The position numbers were made by a program, and so were the translations under genes. Of a DNA stretch of 5,477 bases, positions 1 to 5,477 are shown piece by piece. The DNA comes from Paracoccaceae bacterium (GTDB lineage Bacteria; Pseudomonadota; Alphaproteobacteria; Rhodobacterales; Rhodobacteraceae), in contig JAHELH010000103.1 in NCBI GenBank assembly GCA_024644285.1, positions 2,634 through 8,110 on the forward strand, read 5' to 3'. The notes below the pieces were generated by a model. The model did no database searches and was not told the origin of the DNA. It saw only the letters and a program-made list of their open reading frames with translations. How positions within the stretch are numbered: the stretch's first letter is position 1; the number at the start of each line of letters is the position of its first letter.

Positions 1-755
1 TGTGGGCGGTGGTGCTGTGGCGCCGCCTGCCATTGCCGCACGATCCGCGGGTGTGGGCGGCATTCCTGGTGATGGGCCTGCTCAACAACGTGCTGCCGTT
101 CTCGCTGATGGCCTGGGGGCAGCTGCATATCGAATCCGGCCTGACGGCGATCCTGAACGCCGCCACGGCGATCTTCGGCGTGCTGGTGGCCGCCGCGGTC
201 TTCGCCGACGAGCGGCTGAGCATGCGCCGGGCGCTGGGAGTGTCGCTGGGCTTTCTTGGGGTCGCCACCGCCATCGGGCTCGACGCCCTGGCGCGGCTCG
301 ACCTGCGGTCTCTGGCGCAGCTTGCGGTGCTGGCCGGCGCGCTGTCCTATGCGCTGGCGGGCGCCTGGGCGCGCGCGACGCTGGGCGGGCTCCGCCCGCA
401 GGTGGCGGCGGCAGGCATGCTGACCGCCTCGGCGCTGGTGATGCTGCCGGCGGCGCTGTGGCTGGAAGGCCTGCCCCGCTTTGACCTGGCGCCGCGCACC
501 TTGCTCGCCGTCGGCTATTACGCACTGGCCGCCACGGCGCTGGCCTATCTTTTGTATTACCGGGTGCTGGCGATGGCGGGCAGCGGCAACCTGCTGGTCT
601 GCACCCTGCTGATCGCCCCCGTGGCGATCGTGCTGGGGGCGCTGGTGCTGGGCGAAGCGTTGCGTCCGCGGGCCTTTCTGGGCTTCGCCATCCTGGCGTT
701 GGGGCTGATCGTGATGGACGGGCGGCTGTTCTCGCGCCGCGCGCCGCCGAATTGA
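1..755 (+). CDS. EamA/DMT-family transporter, 5'-truncated by window edge
   Basis: This is the C-terminal 250 codons of an inner-membrane drug/metabolite transporter-type permease; the reading frame is open from position 3 and continues upstream, so the GTG at 9 is not a credible start. About eight hydrophobic segments can be placed, at visible residues of roughly 18-38, 46-68, 75-93, 104-124, 134-153, 165-188, 196-217 and 223-238. Family members usually have ten helices in about 290-300 residues, so the first two helices are probably missing. Each EamA half ends with the usual short acidic/basic loop followed by a glycine-rich last helix: FADERLSMRRALG at about residues 67-79, and LGEALRPRAFLG at about 216-227. 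The substrate cannot be told from sequence; the family includes exporters of amino acids and other metabolites. It ends at TGA 753-755, followed by a hairpin. The 136-bp gap to the next gene suggests a separate transcription unit. Confidence 0.9.
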   Translation, partial: WAVVLWRRLPLPHDPRVWAAFLVMGLLNNVLPFSLMAWGQLHIESGLTAILNAATAIFGVLVAAAVFADERLSMRRALGVSLGFLGVATAIGLDALARLDLRSLAQLAVLAGALSYALAGAWARATLGGLRPQVAAAGMLTASALVMLPAALWLEGLPRFDLAPRTLLAVGYYALAATALAYLLYYRVLAMAGSGNLLVCTLLIAPVAIVLGALVLGEALRPRAFLGFAILALGLIVMDGRLFSRRAPPN

Positions 756-768
756 GCGCCTTCGGCGC
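756..768 (+). terminator. Small hairpin after the transporter stop, weak terminator candidate
   Basis: GCGCC, loop TTC, GGCGC forms a perfect 5-bp GC stem beginning at the base after the TGA. There is no clear T-tract afterwards (only ATTT a few bases on), so intrinsic termination is possible but not well supported. It could act together with the second hairpin at 784-802. Confidence 0.3.
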
Positions 769-783
769 ATGCTGACATTTGAA

Positions 784-833
784 TGAGGGGTTCCACCCCT
801 CAAACTCCCCGAGGTATTTCTGGCCAGATGAAG
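784..833. repeat. Hairpin plus conserved-looking tail, resembles a Rhodobacterales intergenic repeat
   Basis: An 8-bp perfect stem (TGAGGGGT at 784-791, loop TCC, ACCCCTCA at 795-802) is followed by CTCCCC and a tail at 811-833 beginning GAGGTATTTCTGGCCAG and ending ATGAAG. The tail contains the palindrome CTGGCCAG (820-827). From memory, near-identical tails preceded by a C-rich or hairpin segment occur many times between genes in Rhodobacterales genomes. Only one copy is present here, so its repeat nature cannot be shown from this window. It does not overlap any credible gene. Possible roles are a transcription terminator, an mRNA 3'-end structure or a dispersed element; the function is unknown to me. 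Confidence 0.5.
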
Positions 834-891
834 GGGCCTTGGGCTGGCGCAGGTCGCGGGCTTCGCGTTATGCAGCGGGCGGGGGGTCGCC

Positions 892-1752
892 ATGATCTAC
901 GAGACCGCGAAGGACTGGCTGGAGGCGCCGCGCAAGCGGCTGATGCTGTTCGGCATGTCCGGGCTGGGCAAGACCTATATCTCGAACCTGCTGCGCGCCA
1001 CCGGCGGCTGGTACCATTACAGCGTCGATTACCGCATCGGCACCCGCTACATGGGTGAACACATCGTCGACAACTTCAAGCGCGAGGCGATGCGCAGCCC
1101 GCTGTTGCGCGATCTCTTGATGTCGGATTCGATCTATATCGGGTCCAACATCACCTTCAACAACCTCGCGCCCCTGTCGACCTATCTGGGCAAGCCGGGC
1201 GATCCCACGCGGGGCGGCCTGTCCTTCGCCGAGTACATGGCGCGGCAGGAGCAGCACCAGCGCGCCGAGGTCGCAGCGATGCTGGATACCGGGCATTTCA
1301 TCGACCGGGCGCAGGACATCTACGGCTACGATCACTTCGTCTGCGATTCGAGCGGATCGATCTGCGAGGTGGTCGACCCCGGCGACCCCGTCGACCCGGT
1401 GCTGACCGCGCTGTCGGAGGAGGTGCTGATGGTCTGGATCGAGGGGTCGGAGGCGCATACCGCGGAACTGGTGCGCCGCTTCGACCGCGCCCCGAAGCCG
1501 ATGTATTACCAGCCCGCGTTCCTGCGCGCGGCCTGGGACGCGTACCGCGCCGAGACCGGCCAGGACGAGGCCCGGATCGACCCCGACGCCTTCGTGCGCT
1601 GGACCTATGCCCGCGCCCTGGCCCACCGCCAGCCGCGCTATGCGGCGATTGCCGACCGCTGGGGGATCCGGGTCACCGCCGAGGACGTCGCGCAGGTCCG
1701 CACGGCAGGCGATTTCGACGGCCTGATCGCCGCCGCGCTTGATGCAAGCTGA
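892..1752 (+). CDS. P-loop ATPase/kinase-like protein, function unknown
   Basis: This 286-residue predicted cytoplasmic protein has a clear Walker A motif, GMSGLGKT, at residues 21-28 directly after the first hydrophobic strand (RLMLF). A charged segment follows (SVDYRIGTRY, residues 44-53). The strand YDHFVCDSSGS (residues 146-156) carries Asp152, which could serve as the Walker B acid. A later strand, VLMVWIEGSE (178-187), leads into a helix with Arg195, Arg196 and Arg199. This order resembles small P-loop kinases of the shikimate/gluconate/nucleotide type, where the last strand precedes an Arg-rich lid; that comparison is inference from pattern only. No AAA+ sensor motifs, HTH or membrane segments are visible. 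The ATG at 892 follows a G-run (881-886) at a suitable distance and places the P-loop at the usual N-terminal position. It ends 40 bp before metA, so co-transcription with metA is plausible. I do not recognise a named family; the existence of the gene is secure, the role is not. Confidence 0.85.
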   Translation: MIYETAKDWLEAPRKRLMLFGMSGLGKTYISNLLRATGGWYHYSVDYRIGTRYMGEHIVDNFKREAMRSPLLRDLLMSDSIYIGSNITFNNLAPLSTYLGKPGDPTRGGLSFAEYMARQEQHQRAEVAAMLDTGHFIDRAQDIYGYDHFVCDSSGSICEVVDPGDPVDPVLTALSEEVLMVWIEGSEAHTAELVRRFDRAPKPMYYQPAFLRAAWDAYRAETGQDEARIDPDAFVRWTYARALAHRQPRYAAIADRWGIRVTAEDVAQVRTAGDFDGLIAAALDAS

Positions 1753-1767
1753 CGCGCGTCTTATCTG
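1737..1767 (+). promoter_or_regulatory. Nested palindromes with a weak sigma70-like promoter candidate upstream of metA
   Basis: Two symmetric elements sit at the end of the upstream gene: GCTTG-ATG-CAAGC (1737-1749) and the perfect 10-bp palindrome GACGCGCGTC (1751-1760). TTGATG (1739-1744) and TATCTG (1762-1767) lie 17 bases apart and match the sigma70 boxes at 4/6 and 3/6 positions, with the palindrome falling in the spacer. This would give a leader of about 20 nt before the metA start. The match is weak and could be chance in GC-rich DNA. Confidence 0.2.
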
Positions 1768-1782
1768 ATCTCCCTCAAACAC

Positions 1783-1786
1783 AGGA
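1783..1786 (+). promoter_or_regulatory. Ribosome binding site of metA
   Basis: AGGA lies 6 bases before the ATG at 1793. It supports this start, which also gives the family's usual N-terminus (MPI..P..LPA). Confidence 0.6.
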
Positions 1787-1792
1787 CCGCCG

Positions 1793-2710
1793 ATGCCGAT
1801 CACCCTGCCCTCCGACCTGCCCGCCTTCGAGGTTCTGAGCCGCGAGGGTGTCATGGTGATGGGCCAGGACCGGGCGGCGCGGCAGGACATAAGGCCGCTG
1901 CGCATCGGGCTTCTGAACCTGATGCCCAAGAAGATCGCCACCGAAAACCAGTTCGCGCGGCTGATCGGGGCCACGCCGCTGCAGATCGACCTGCACCTGA
2001 TCCGCATGACCTCGCACCGCTCGCGCAACATCTCGCCCGAGCACATGCGCGCCTTCTACCAGCCGTTCGCCGAGGTGCGGGAAGAGAAGTTCGACGGGCT
2101 GATCATCACCGGCGCGCCGATCGAGCACCTGCCTTACGAAGAGGTCACCTATTGGGACGAGATCTCCGAGGTGATCGACTGGACCCAGACCAATGTGCAC
2201 TCCACCTTCGGCGTCTGCTGGGGCGGCATGGCGATGCTGAAACATTTCCATGGCATCGAGAAATTCATGCTGCCAGCCAAGGCCTTCGGCTGTTTCCGGC
2301 ACCACAACCTGGCCCCCGCCTCGCCCTATCTGCGCGGCTTTTCCGACGATTGCGTGATCCCGGTCAGCCGCTGGACCGAGGTGCGGCAGGCGGATCTGGA
2401 CGCCGCCGACGGGCTCGTCACCCTGCTCGGTTCGGACGAGGTCGGGCCCTGCCTGGTCGAGGACGCGGCGCACCGGGCGCTCTATATTTTCAATCACTTC
2501 GAGTATGACAGCCGTACGCTGAAGGACGAATACGACCGGGACATCGCCAACGGCACGCCGATCAACGTGCCGCTGAACTACTATCCCGATGACGATCCAG
2601 GCAAGCCGCCGCTCAACCGCTGGCGCAGCCACGGCCACCTGCTATATGGCAACTGGATCAACGAAATTTACCAGACGACGCCGTATGAGCTGGACCAGAT
2701 TGGCCGCTAG
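1793..2710 (+). CDS. metA: Homoserine O-acyltransferase MetA, predicted acetyl-CoA-specific
   Basis: This enzyme acylates the hydroxyl of L-homoserine, the first committed step of methionine synthesis in the cytoplasm. The 305-residue protein is full length for the MetA family and starts like E. coli MetA. Visible landmarks are [14 protein letters not shown] (residues 41-54), TGAPIE (106-111), the nucleophile Cys142 in [14 protein letters not shown] (163-171), and the catalytic pair His235 and Glu237 in NHFEYD. These fall at the canonical positions known for the family. Residue 111 is Glu. Published work on MetA enzymes links Glu111 to acetyl-CoA use and Gly111, as in E. coli, to succinyl-CoA use, so homoserine O-acetyltransferase is the better prediction despite the family's historic 'succinyltransferase' name. 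It differs from E. coli MetA at CWGGM (E. coli CWAVQ) and NHF (E. coli GHP), apparently lineage variants. Its 3' end overlaps the next gene by 26 bp. No recognisable SAM riboswitch fits in the 40-bp upstream gap. Confidence 0.97.
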   Translation: MPITLPSDLPAFEVLSREGVMVMGQDRAARQDIRPLRIGLLNLMPKKIATENQFARLIGATPLQIDLHLIRMTSHRSRNISPEHMRAFYQPFAEVREEKFDGLIITGAPIEHLPYEEVTYWDEISEVIDWTQTNVHSTFGVCWGGMAMLKHFHGIEKFMLPAKAFGCFRHHNLAPASPYLRGFSDDCVIPVSRWTEVRQADLDAADGLVTLLGSDEVGPCLVEDAAHRALYIFNHFEYDSRTLKDEYDRDIANGTPINVPLNYYPDDDPGKPPLNRWRSHGHLLYGNWINEIYQTTPYELDQIGR

Positions 2711-3683
2711 TCTCACCTTCGCCGCGATGCTTGGCCTCGCGGGCTGCGGCGCGGTGGTCGAACGCCGCGCGGCGAGCAACGAGAGCGTGGCCCTGTCCAC
2801 CTACCCGCCGGAGGGCCAGTTCGTCGAGGTCTGGGGCCGCAAGGTGCACGTGGTGGTCGAGGGCCAGGGACCGGACCTGGTGCTGATCCACGGGGCCAGC
2901 GGCAATGCCCGCGACTTCACCTTCGCCTTCGCCAACCGGCTGAAGGACCGCTACCGGCTGCTGATCTTCGACCGGCCGGGTCTGGGCCATACCGAGCACG
3001 CCGACCCGCGCTTTGCCCGGCCCTTCGGCACGGCCTCGGAAAGCCCGGTCCTGCAGGCGCAGATGCTGCAGGCGGCGGCGGCCAAGCTGGGCGCGCACCG
3101 TCCGATCGTCCTGGGACAGTCCTATGGCGGCGCGGTGGCGATGGCCTGGGCGCTGGAGCGGCCGGACTCTGTCGCGGCGCTGGTCATTGTCTCGGGCGCA
3201 ACCGAGCCGTGGCCGGGTCAGCGCAGCCTCGGCCCGCTATACGATATCGCCTCGTCAAAGGCCGGCGGCGCGGCTGTGGTGCCGCTGGTGACGGCCTTTC
3301 CGCCGCGAGGCATCATCCGGGGGATGCTGTCCACGGTCTTCGCCCCGCAGCCGGTCCCCGAGGGTTATGCCGACCATGTCGGCATCGGCCTGGCCCTGCG
3401 GCGCGGCACGATGCGGGCCAATGCGCGGCAGGTCAACAACCTGCGGCCGCACCTGCTGGACATGACCAAGCGCTACAGCGAGATCGACATCCCGGTCGAG
3501 ATCATCCACGGGCTGGAGGACGTCATCGTTCCGCCCGAGATCCATTCGAAGTGGCTGGCGCAGCAGGTCCCGGGGGCCGGCCTGACCTGGCTGCCGGGCG
3601 TCGGCCACATGCCGCACCATGCCGCGCCGGACGCGGTGATTGCCGCCATCGACCGCGCGGCCACGCGGGCCGGATTGCGTTGA
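2685..3683 (+). CDS. Alpha/beta-hydrolase, predicted lipoprotein
   Basis: This 332-residue hydrolase has a lipoprotein signal peptide: a short N-region with Arg5, a hydrophobic core, then the lipobox LAGC with Cys21 as the lipidated residue. Gly at +2 argues against inner-membrane retention, though this rule comes from enterobacteria. The alpha/beta-hydrolase core follows. It has an oxyanion HGASG (residues 69-73), DRPGLGHT (96-103), the nucleophile elbow GQSYGG with Ser146, a probable acid Asp279 in [10 protein letters not shown], and His308 in GVGHMPHH. All three catalytic residues are present. The substrate (ester, lactone, peptide or other) cannot be inferred. It is not MetX, because it carries an export signal and is a generic hydrolase. 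I chose the ATG at 2685 because it gives a normal signal peptide. In-frame ATGs at 2589 and 2646 lie deeper inside metA; 2646 would add an Arg-rich N-terminus and cannot be fully excluded. No strong Shine-Dalgarno is seen, so translation is probably coupled to metA. Confidence 0.92.
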   Translation: MSWTRLAASLTFAAMLGLAGCGAVVERRAASNESVALSTYPPEGQFVEVWGRKVHVVVEGQGPDLVLIHGASGNARDFTFAFANRLKDRYRLLIFDRPGLGHTEHADPRFARPFGTASESPVLQAQMLQAAAAKLGAHRPIVLGQSYGGAVAMAWALERPDSVAALVIVSGATEPWPGQRSLGPLYDIASSKAGGAAVVPLVTAFPPRGIIRGMLSTVFAPQPVPEGYADHVGIGLALRRGTMRANARQVNNLRPHLLDMTKRYSEIDIPVEIIHGLEDVIVPPEIHSKWLAQQVPGAGLTWLPGVGHMPHHAAPDAVIAAIDRAATRAGLR

Positions 3684-3717
3684 AGGGCGCAAAGGTCATA
3701 CTGGCGCTGTCAGAGAC

Positions 3718-3722
3718 GAGGA
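3718..3722 (+). promoter_or_regulatory. Ribosome binding site that sets the ppk2 start
   Basis: GAGGA lies 7 bases before the ATG at 3730. It favours this start over the in-frame ATG at 3640, which is inside the hydrolase gene and would add 30 low-information residues. Confidence 0.65.
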
Positions 3723-3729
3723 TGACCCG

Positions 3730-4593
3730 ATGAGCCTGCCCTTCGACGGCGCAATCAGCGCGTTCTACGAAAGCGACGCGCCTCAGCAGGTGCGGGCCGC
3801 CATTGCCGAGGGCGGCAAGAAGGACATCCTCGACCCCAGCTATCCCTATGACCGCTGGATGAAGAAGTCCGAATACGAAGAGGTGATGTCGAGGCTGCAA
3901 CTGGAACTGGTCAAGCTGCAGGCCGACGTCAAGGAGACCGGCAAGCGCGTCGTGATGCTGTTCGAGGGCCGCGACGCCGCCGGCAAGGGCGGCGCGATCA
4001 AGCGCATCCGCGAGAACCTCAACCCGCGCGGCGCCCGCGTCGTGGCGCTGTCGAAACCGACGGAGACCGAGCAGGGGCAGTGGTATTTCCAGCGCTACGT
4101 CGATCACCTGCCGACGGCGGGCGAGATCACGCTGTTCGACCGGTCGTGGTACAACCGTGGCGTCGTCGAGCATGTCTTCGGCTTCTGCACGCCGGAAGAG
4201 CGGCAGAAGTTCTTTCACCAGGCGCCGGAATTCGAGGACATGATCGCCAACGAGGGTATCGTGTTCGCCAAGCTCTGGCTCAATGTCGGCCGCGCCGAGC
4301 AGTTGCGCCGGTTCCTGGCGCGCGAGCAGAACCCGCTGAAGCAGTGGAAGCTGAGCTGGATCGATGTCGAGGGGCTGAAACGCTGGGACGCCTATTCCGA
4401 CGCCATCGCCGAGACCTTCGAGAAGACGCATACCGCCCAGGCCCCCTGGACGGTGATCCGCGCCGACGACAAATACCGCGCCCGGATCGCGGCGATCCAG
4501 GTGCTGCTTTGCGCCGTGGACTATGCCGGCAAGATCGACATGGGCGATCCGGATCCCAAGATCTGCGGCGGTCCCGACATCTGGCATGCCTAA
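3730..4593 (+). CDS. ppk2: Polyphosphate kinase 2 (PPK2), single-domain class I-like
   Basis: PPK2 enzymes transfer phosphate between inorganic polyphosphate and nucleoside di- or monophosphates in the cytoplasm; class I members mainly phosphorylate NDPs such as ADP or GDP. The 287-residue product has one kinase domain. Walker A is [11 protein letters not shown] (residues 78-88, Lys86), followed by [16 protein letters not shown]. The Walker B/lid region is [10 protein letters not shown] (135-144, Asp137, Arg138, Arg143), followed by VVEHVFGFC. Further on are the family-typical LWLNV (182-186) and NPLKQWKLS (201-209), and a C-terminal [13 protein letters not shown] (240-252). There is no duplicated domain as in class II-type fusions. 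The GKGG form and [11 protein letters not shown] fit class I, but class assignment without a tree is inference. It starts 46 bp after the hydrolase with its own Shine-Dalgarno, and its stop overlaps the tetR start by 8 bp, suggesting translational coupling with the regulator. Confidence 0.95.
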   Translation: MSLPFDGAISAFYESDAPQQVRAAIAEGGKKDILDPSYPYDRWMKKSEYEEVMSRLQLELVKLQADVKETGKRVVMLFEGRDAAGKGGAIKRIRENLNPRGARVVALSKPTETEQGQWYFQRYVDHLPTAGEITLFDRSWYNRGVVEHVFGFCTPEERQKFFHQAPEFEDMIANEGIVFAKLWLNVGRAEQLRRFLAREQNPLKQWKLSWIDVEGLKRWDAYSDAIAETFEKTHTAQAPWTVIRADDKYRARIAAIQVLLCAVDYAGKIDMGDPDPKICGGPDIWHA

Positions 4594-5203
4594 ACGCGGC
4601 TATCATCACGGCAACCTGCGCCAGGCGCTGGTCGAGGCGGCGCTGGAACTGATCGAAAAGCGGGGACCGACCGGGTTCACCCTGTCCGAGGCCGCCAAGC
4701 GGGCCGGCGTCACGCCCGCGGCGGTCTACCGCCATTTCGACGGCCGCGAGGACCTGATCGCCGAAGCCGCGCGGCAGGGTTTCGAGATCTTCGCCGACCT
4801 GATGGAACACGCCTACCAGTCGGGCCAGCCCTCGGCGCTGGCCAGCTTCGAGGCGACGGGCCGCGCCTATCTGGCCTTTGCGCGCAAGTATCCCGGGCAT
4901 TACGTGGCGATGTTCGAAAGCGGCATCTCGATCAACCGCACCGCGGAACTGGCGATGGTGGCGAACCGGGCGCTCGGCGTGCTCGAGAAGGCGGCGACCG
5001 ACCTGTCGCGGCATATTCCGCCCGACAAGCGCCCGCCCGCGGCGATGTTCTCGGCGCATATCTGGGCGATGAGCCACGGCGTGGTGGAGCTTTTCGCCCG
5101 CGGCGCCCCGGGCACCAAGTCGCCGTTTCCGCCCGAGGATTTGCTGGAAACCGGCATCGGCATCTACCTGCGCGGCCTGGGACTGGTGCCGCCGGACGAA
5201 TGA
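4586..5203 (+). CDS. TetR/AcrR-family transcriptional regulator (WHG-type C-terminal domain)
   Basis: This 205-residue one-domain-plus-sensor repressor-type protein has an N-terminal DNA-binding region (residues about 8-61), with the helix-turn-helix at 31-52: [12 protein letters not shown], then the recognition helix TPAAVYRHF, followed by the usual REDLIAEA. The C-terminal ligand/dimer domain carries [13 protein letters not shown] (158-170), which matches the W..HG signature of the WHG subgroup (Pfam TetR_C_33) as I remember it. The ligand is unknown. The ATG at 4586 is inside the last codons of ppk2 (ATGCCTAA overlap), giving the common start [10 protein letters not shown]; an in-frame start at 4523 would add 21 residues read from ppk2 and is unlikely. 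No strong Shine-Dalgarno is seen, consistent with coupling to ppk2. Its target is unknown; because it is inside the cluster, autoregulation of ppk2-tetR is possible, but no operator is evident. Confidence 0.94.
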   Translation: MPKRGYHHGNLRQALVEAALELIEKRGPTGFTLSEAAKRAGVTPAAVYRHFDGREDLIAEAARQGFEIFADLMEHAYQSGQPSALASFEATGRAYLAFARKYPGHYVAMFESGISINRTAELAMVANRALGVLEKAATDLSRHIPPDKRPPAAMFSAHIWAMSHGVVELFARGAPGTKSPFPPEDLLETGIGIYLRGLGLVPPDE

Positions 5204-5207
5204 GGCG

Positions 5208-5214
5208 AAAGGAG
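5208..5214 (+). promoter_or_regulatory. Strong ribosome binding site of the ParB-like gene
   Basis: AAAGGAG ends 4 bases before the ATG at 5219. It is the best Shine-Dalgarno in the window and supports this small gene being translated. Confidence 0.75.
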
Positions 5215-5218
5215 CGCA

Positions 5219-5467
5219 ATGCTCGAGAAGCATACGATCGAGATCGGCCGGGTGCACGTTCCGGTCAAGCGGGTCAAGACGCTGGACGCGGCCAGGGTCG
5301 AGACGCTGGCCAACGATATTCTGGAGAACGGCCAGACGACACCGATCCGGGTCCGCGCCGATGGCGAGCGCTACGTGCTGATCGAGGGGTTCCACCGGCT
5401 TGAGGCGCTGCGCGCCCTGGGCGAAGAGACCGTCGTGGCCTATCTGGTGCGGGCCCGGCTGCACTAG
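5219..5467 (+). CDS. Small stand-alone ParB N-terminal/sulfiredoxin-fold protein
   Basis: The 82-residue protein consists of little more than one ParB/Srx-like domain. Strand VHVPVKRVKTLDAARVETLANDI is followed by NGQTTPIRVR (residues 38-46), then YVLIEGFHRLEALRALG (52-68) and the closing strand TVVAYLV (71-77). The IEGFHR motif (55-60) occupies the place of GERR in chromosomal ParB CTPases and of GGCHR in sulfiredoxins; the sulfiredoxin catalytic Cys is replaced by Phe58. There is no HTH or dimerisation domain, so it is not a partition ParB. It may bind a nucleotide or act as a small regulator or enzyme, but the function is unknown. It lies 15 bp after tetR and has the strongest Shine-Dalgarno in the window, so it is probably co-transcribed. 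The stop TAG at 5465-5467 spans the junction between the loop and the 3' arm of the terminal inverted repeat. Confidence 0.85.
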   Translation: MLEKHTIEIGRVHVPVKRVKTLDAARVETLANDILENGQTTPIRVRADGERYVLIEGFHRLEALRALGEETVVAYLVRARLH

Positions 5468-5477
5468 CCGGGCCCGC
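5449..5477 (+). terminator. Perfect 12-bp inverted repeat at the end of the cluster, terminator candidate
   Basis: GCGGGCCCGGCT (5449-5460) and AGCCGGGCCCGC (5466-5477) are exact reverse complements around a 5-base loop (GCACT). The structure includes the last codons and stop of the ParB-like gene. It looks like an intrinsic terminator stem, but the window ends at the base of the stem, so neither a T-tract nor further stem pairs can be seen. Confidence 0.5.

Noticed and set aside
839..871. Promoter for the P-loop gene (TTGGGC at 839 with CGTTAT at 866)
   Set aside because: The spacing is 21 bases and the box matches are poor, so it is not supportable.
783..1058. Open frame of 91 codons beginning in the intergenic region
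   Set aside because: It runs out of frame into the P-loop gene, covers the hairpin/tail element, and shows no domain or ribosome binding site.
1737..1792. SAM-II riboswitch before metA
   Set aside because: The known alphaproteobacterial SAM-II fold needs a longer leader and specific pseudoknot segments that I could not find. Only short palindromes are present.
868..2046. Long antisense open frame (392 codons) across the P-loop gene and metA
   Set aside because: It lies opposite two clearly coding genes, has Arg/Ala/Gly/Val-rich low-information protein with no motif, and is expected in GC-rich DNA.
2685..3683. Alpha/beta-hydrolase as MetX homoserine acetyltransferase because it neighbours metA
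   Set aside because: It has a lipoprotein signal peptide, a generic GQSYGG nucleophile elbow and no MetX-type features. The acyltransferase role is already filled by MetA.
5384..5401. ParB-like gene as a catalytic sulfiredoxin
   Set aside because: The required Cys of the GGCHR motif is Phe58 in this protein, so peroxiredoxin repair chemistry is not expected.
4280..5464. Long antisense open frame (394 codons) opposite ppk2, tetR and the ParB-like gene
   Set aside because: It is a shadow of three recognised + strand genes. Its composition is typical of out-of-frame GC-rich translation; the same applies to the antisense frames at 3523-4587 and 1775-2638.

Overview
The window is uniformly GC-rich, roughly two-thirds GC by eye. 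It reads as an ordinary stretch of alphaproteobacterial chromosome, most likely Rhodobacterales (Rhodobacter/Paracoccus/Roseobacter relatives). Evidence for this is the codon use, the MetA variant (NHFEYD and CWGGMA motifs), a class I-like PPK2, and an intergenic element whose tail (positions 811-833) resembles a repeat I remember from many Rhodobacterales genomes. The lineage call is an inference; no search was run. All supported genes lie on the + strand.

Layout. (1) 1-755: the 3' part of an EamA/DMT-type membrane transporter whose start lies before the window. (2) 756-891: the only sizeable gap, holding a small hairpin right after the transporter stop and then a hairpin-plus-conserved-tail element. 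(3) 892-1752: an uncharacterised P-loop protein with kinase-like features. (4) 1793-2710: metA, complete, with Cys142/His235/Glu237 and Glu111. Glu111 predicts an acetyl-CoA enzyme rather than the succinyl-CoA enzyme most annotations would name. (5) 2685-3683: a predicted lipoprotein alpha/beta-hydrolase that overlaps metA by 26 bp. (6) 3730-4593: polyphosphate kinase 2. (7) 4586-5203: a TetR-family regulator overlapping ppk2 by 8 bp. (8) 5219-5467: an 82-residue stand-alone ParB/sulfiredoxin-fold domain whose stop codon sits at the junction of the loop and 3' arm of a perfect 12-bp inverted repeat that closes the window.

How the genes relate. From 892 to 5467 all genes are co-directional with gaps of 46 bp or less, or overlaps. 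One long transcript, or two (metA-hydrolase and ppk2-tetR-parB-like), is plausible. Functionally the set is mixed: methionine biosynthesis (metA), envelope hydrolysis (lipoprotein), polyphosphate/nucleotide energy exchange (ppk2) and regulation (tetR, possibly the ParB-like protein). The tight coupling of ppk2, tetR and the ParB-like gene is the most suggestive functional grouping, but nothing in the sequence proves a shared pathway. I see no mobile element, CRISPR array, tRNA or rRNA. I see no strong evidence of a wholly new system; the least understood pieces are the P-loop protein, the ParB-like miniprotein and the intergenic element.
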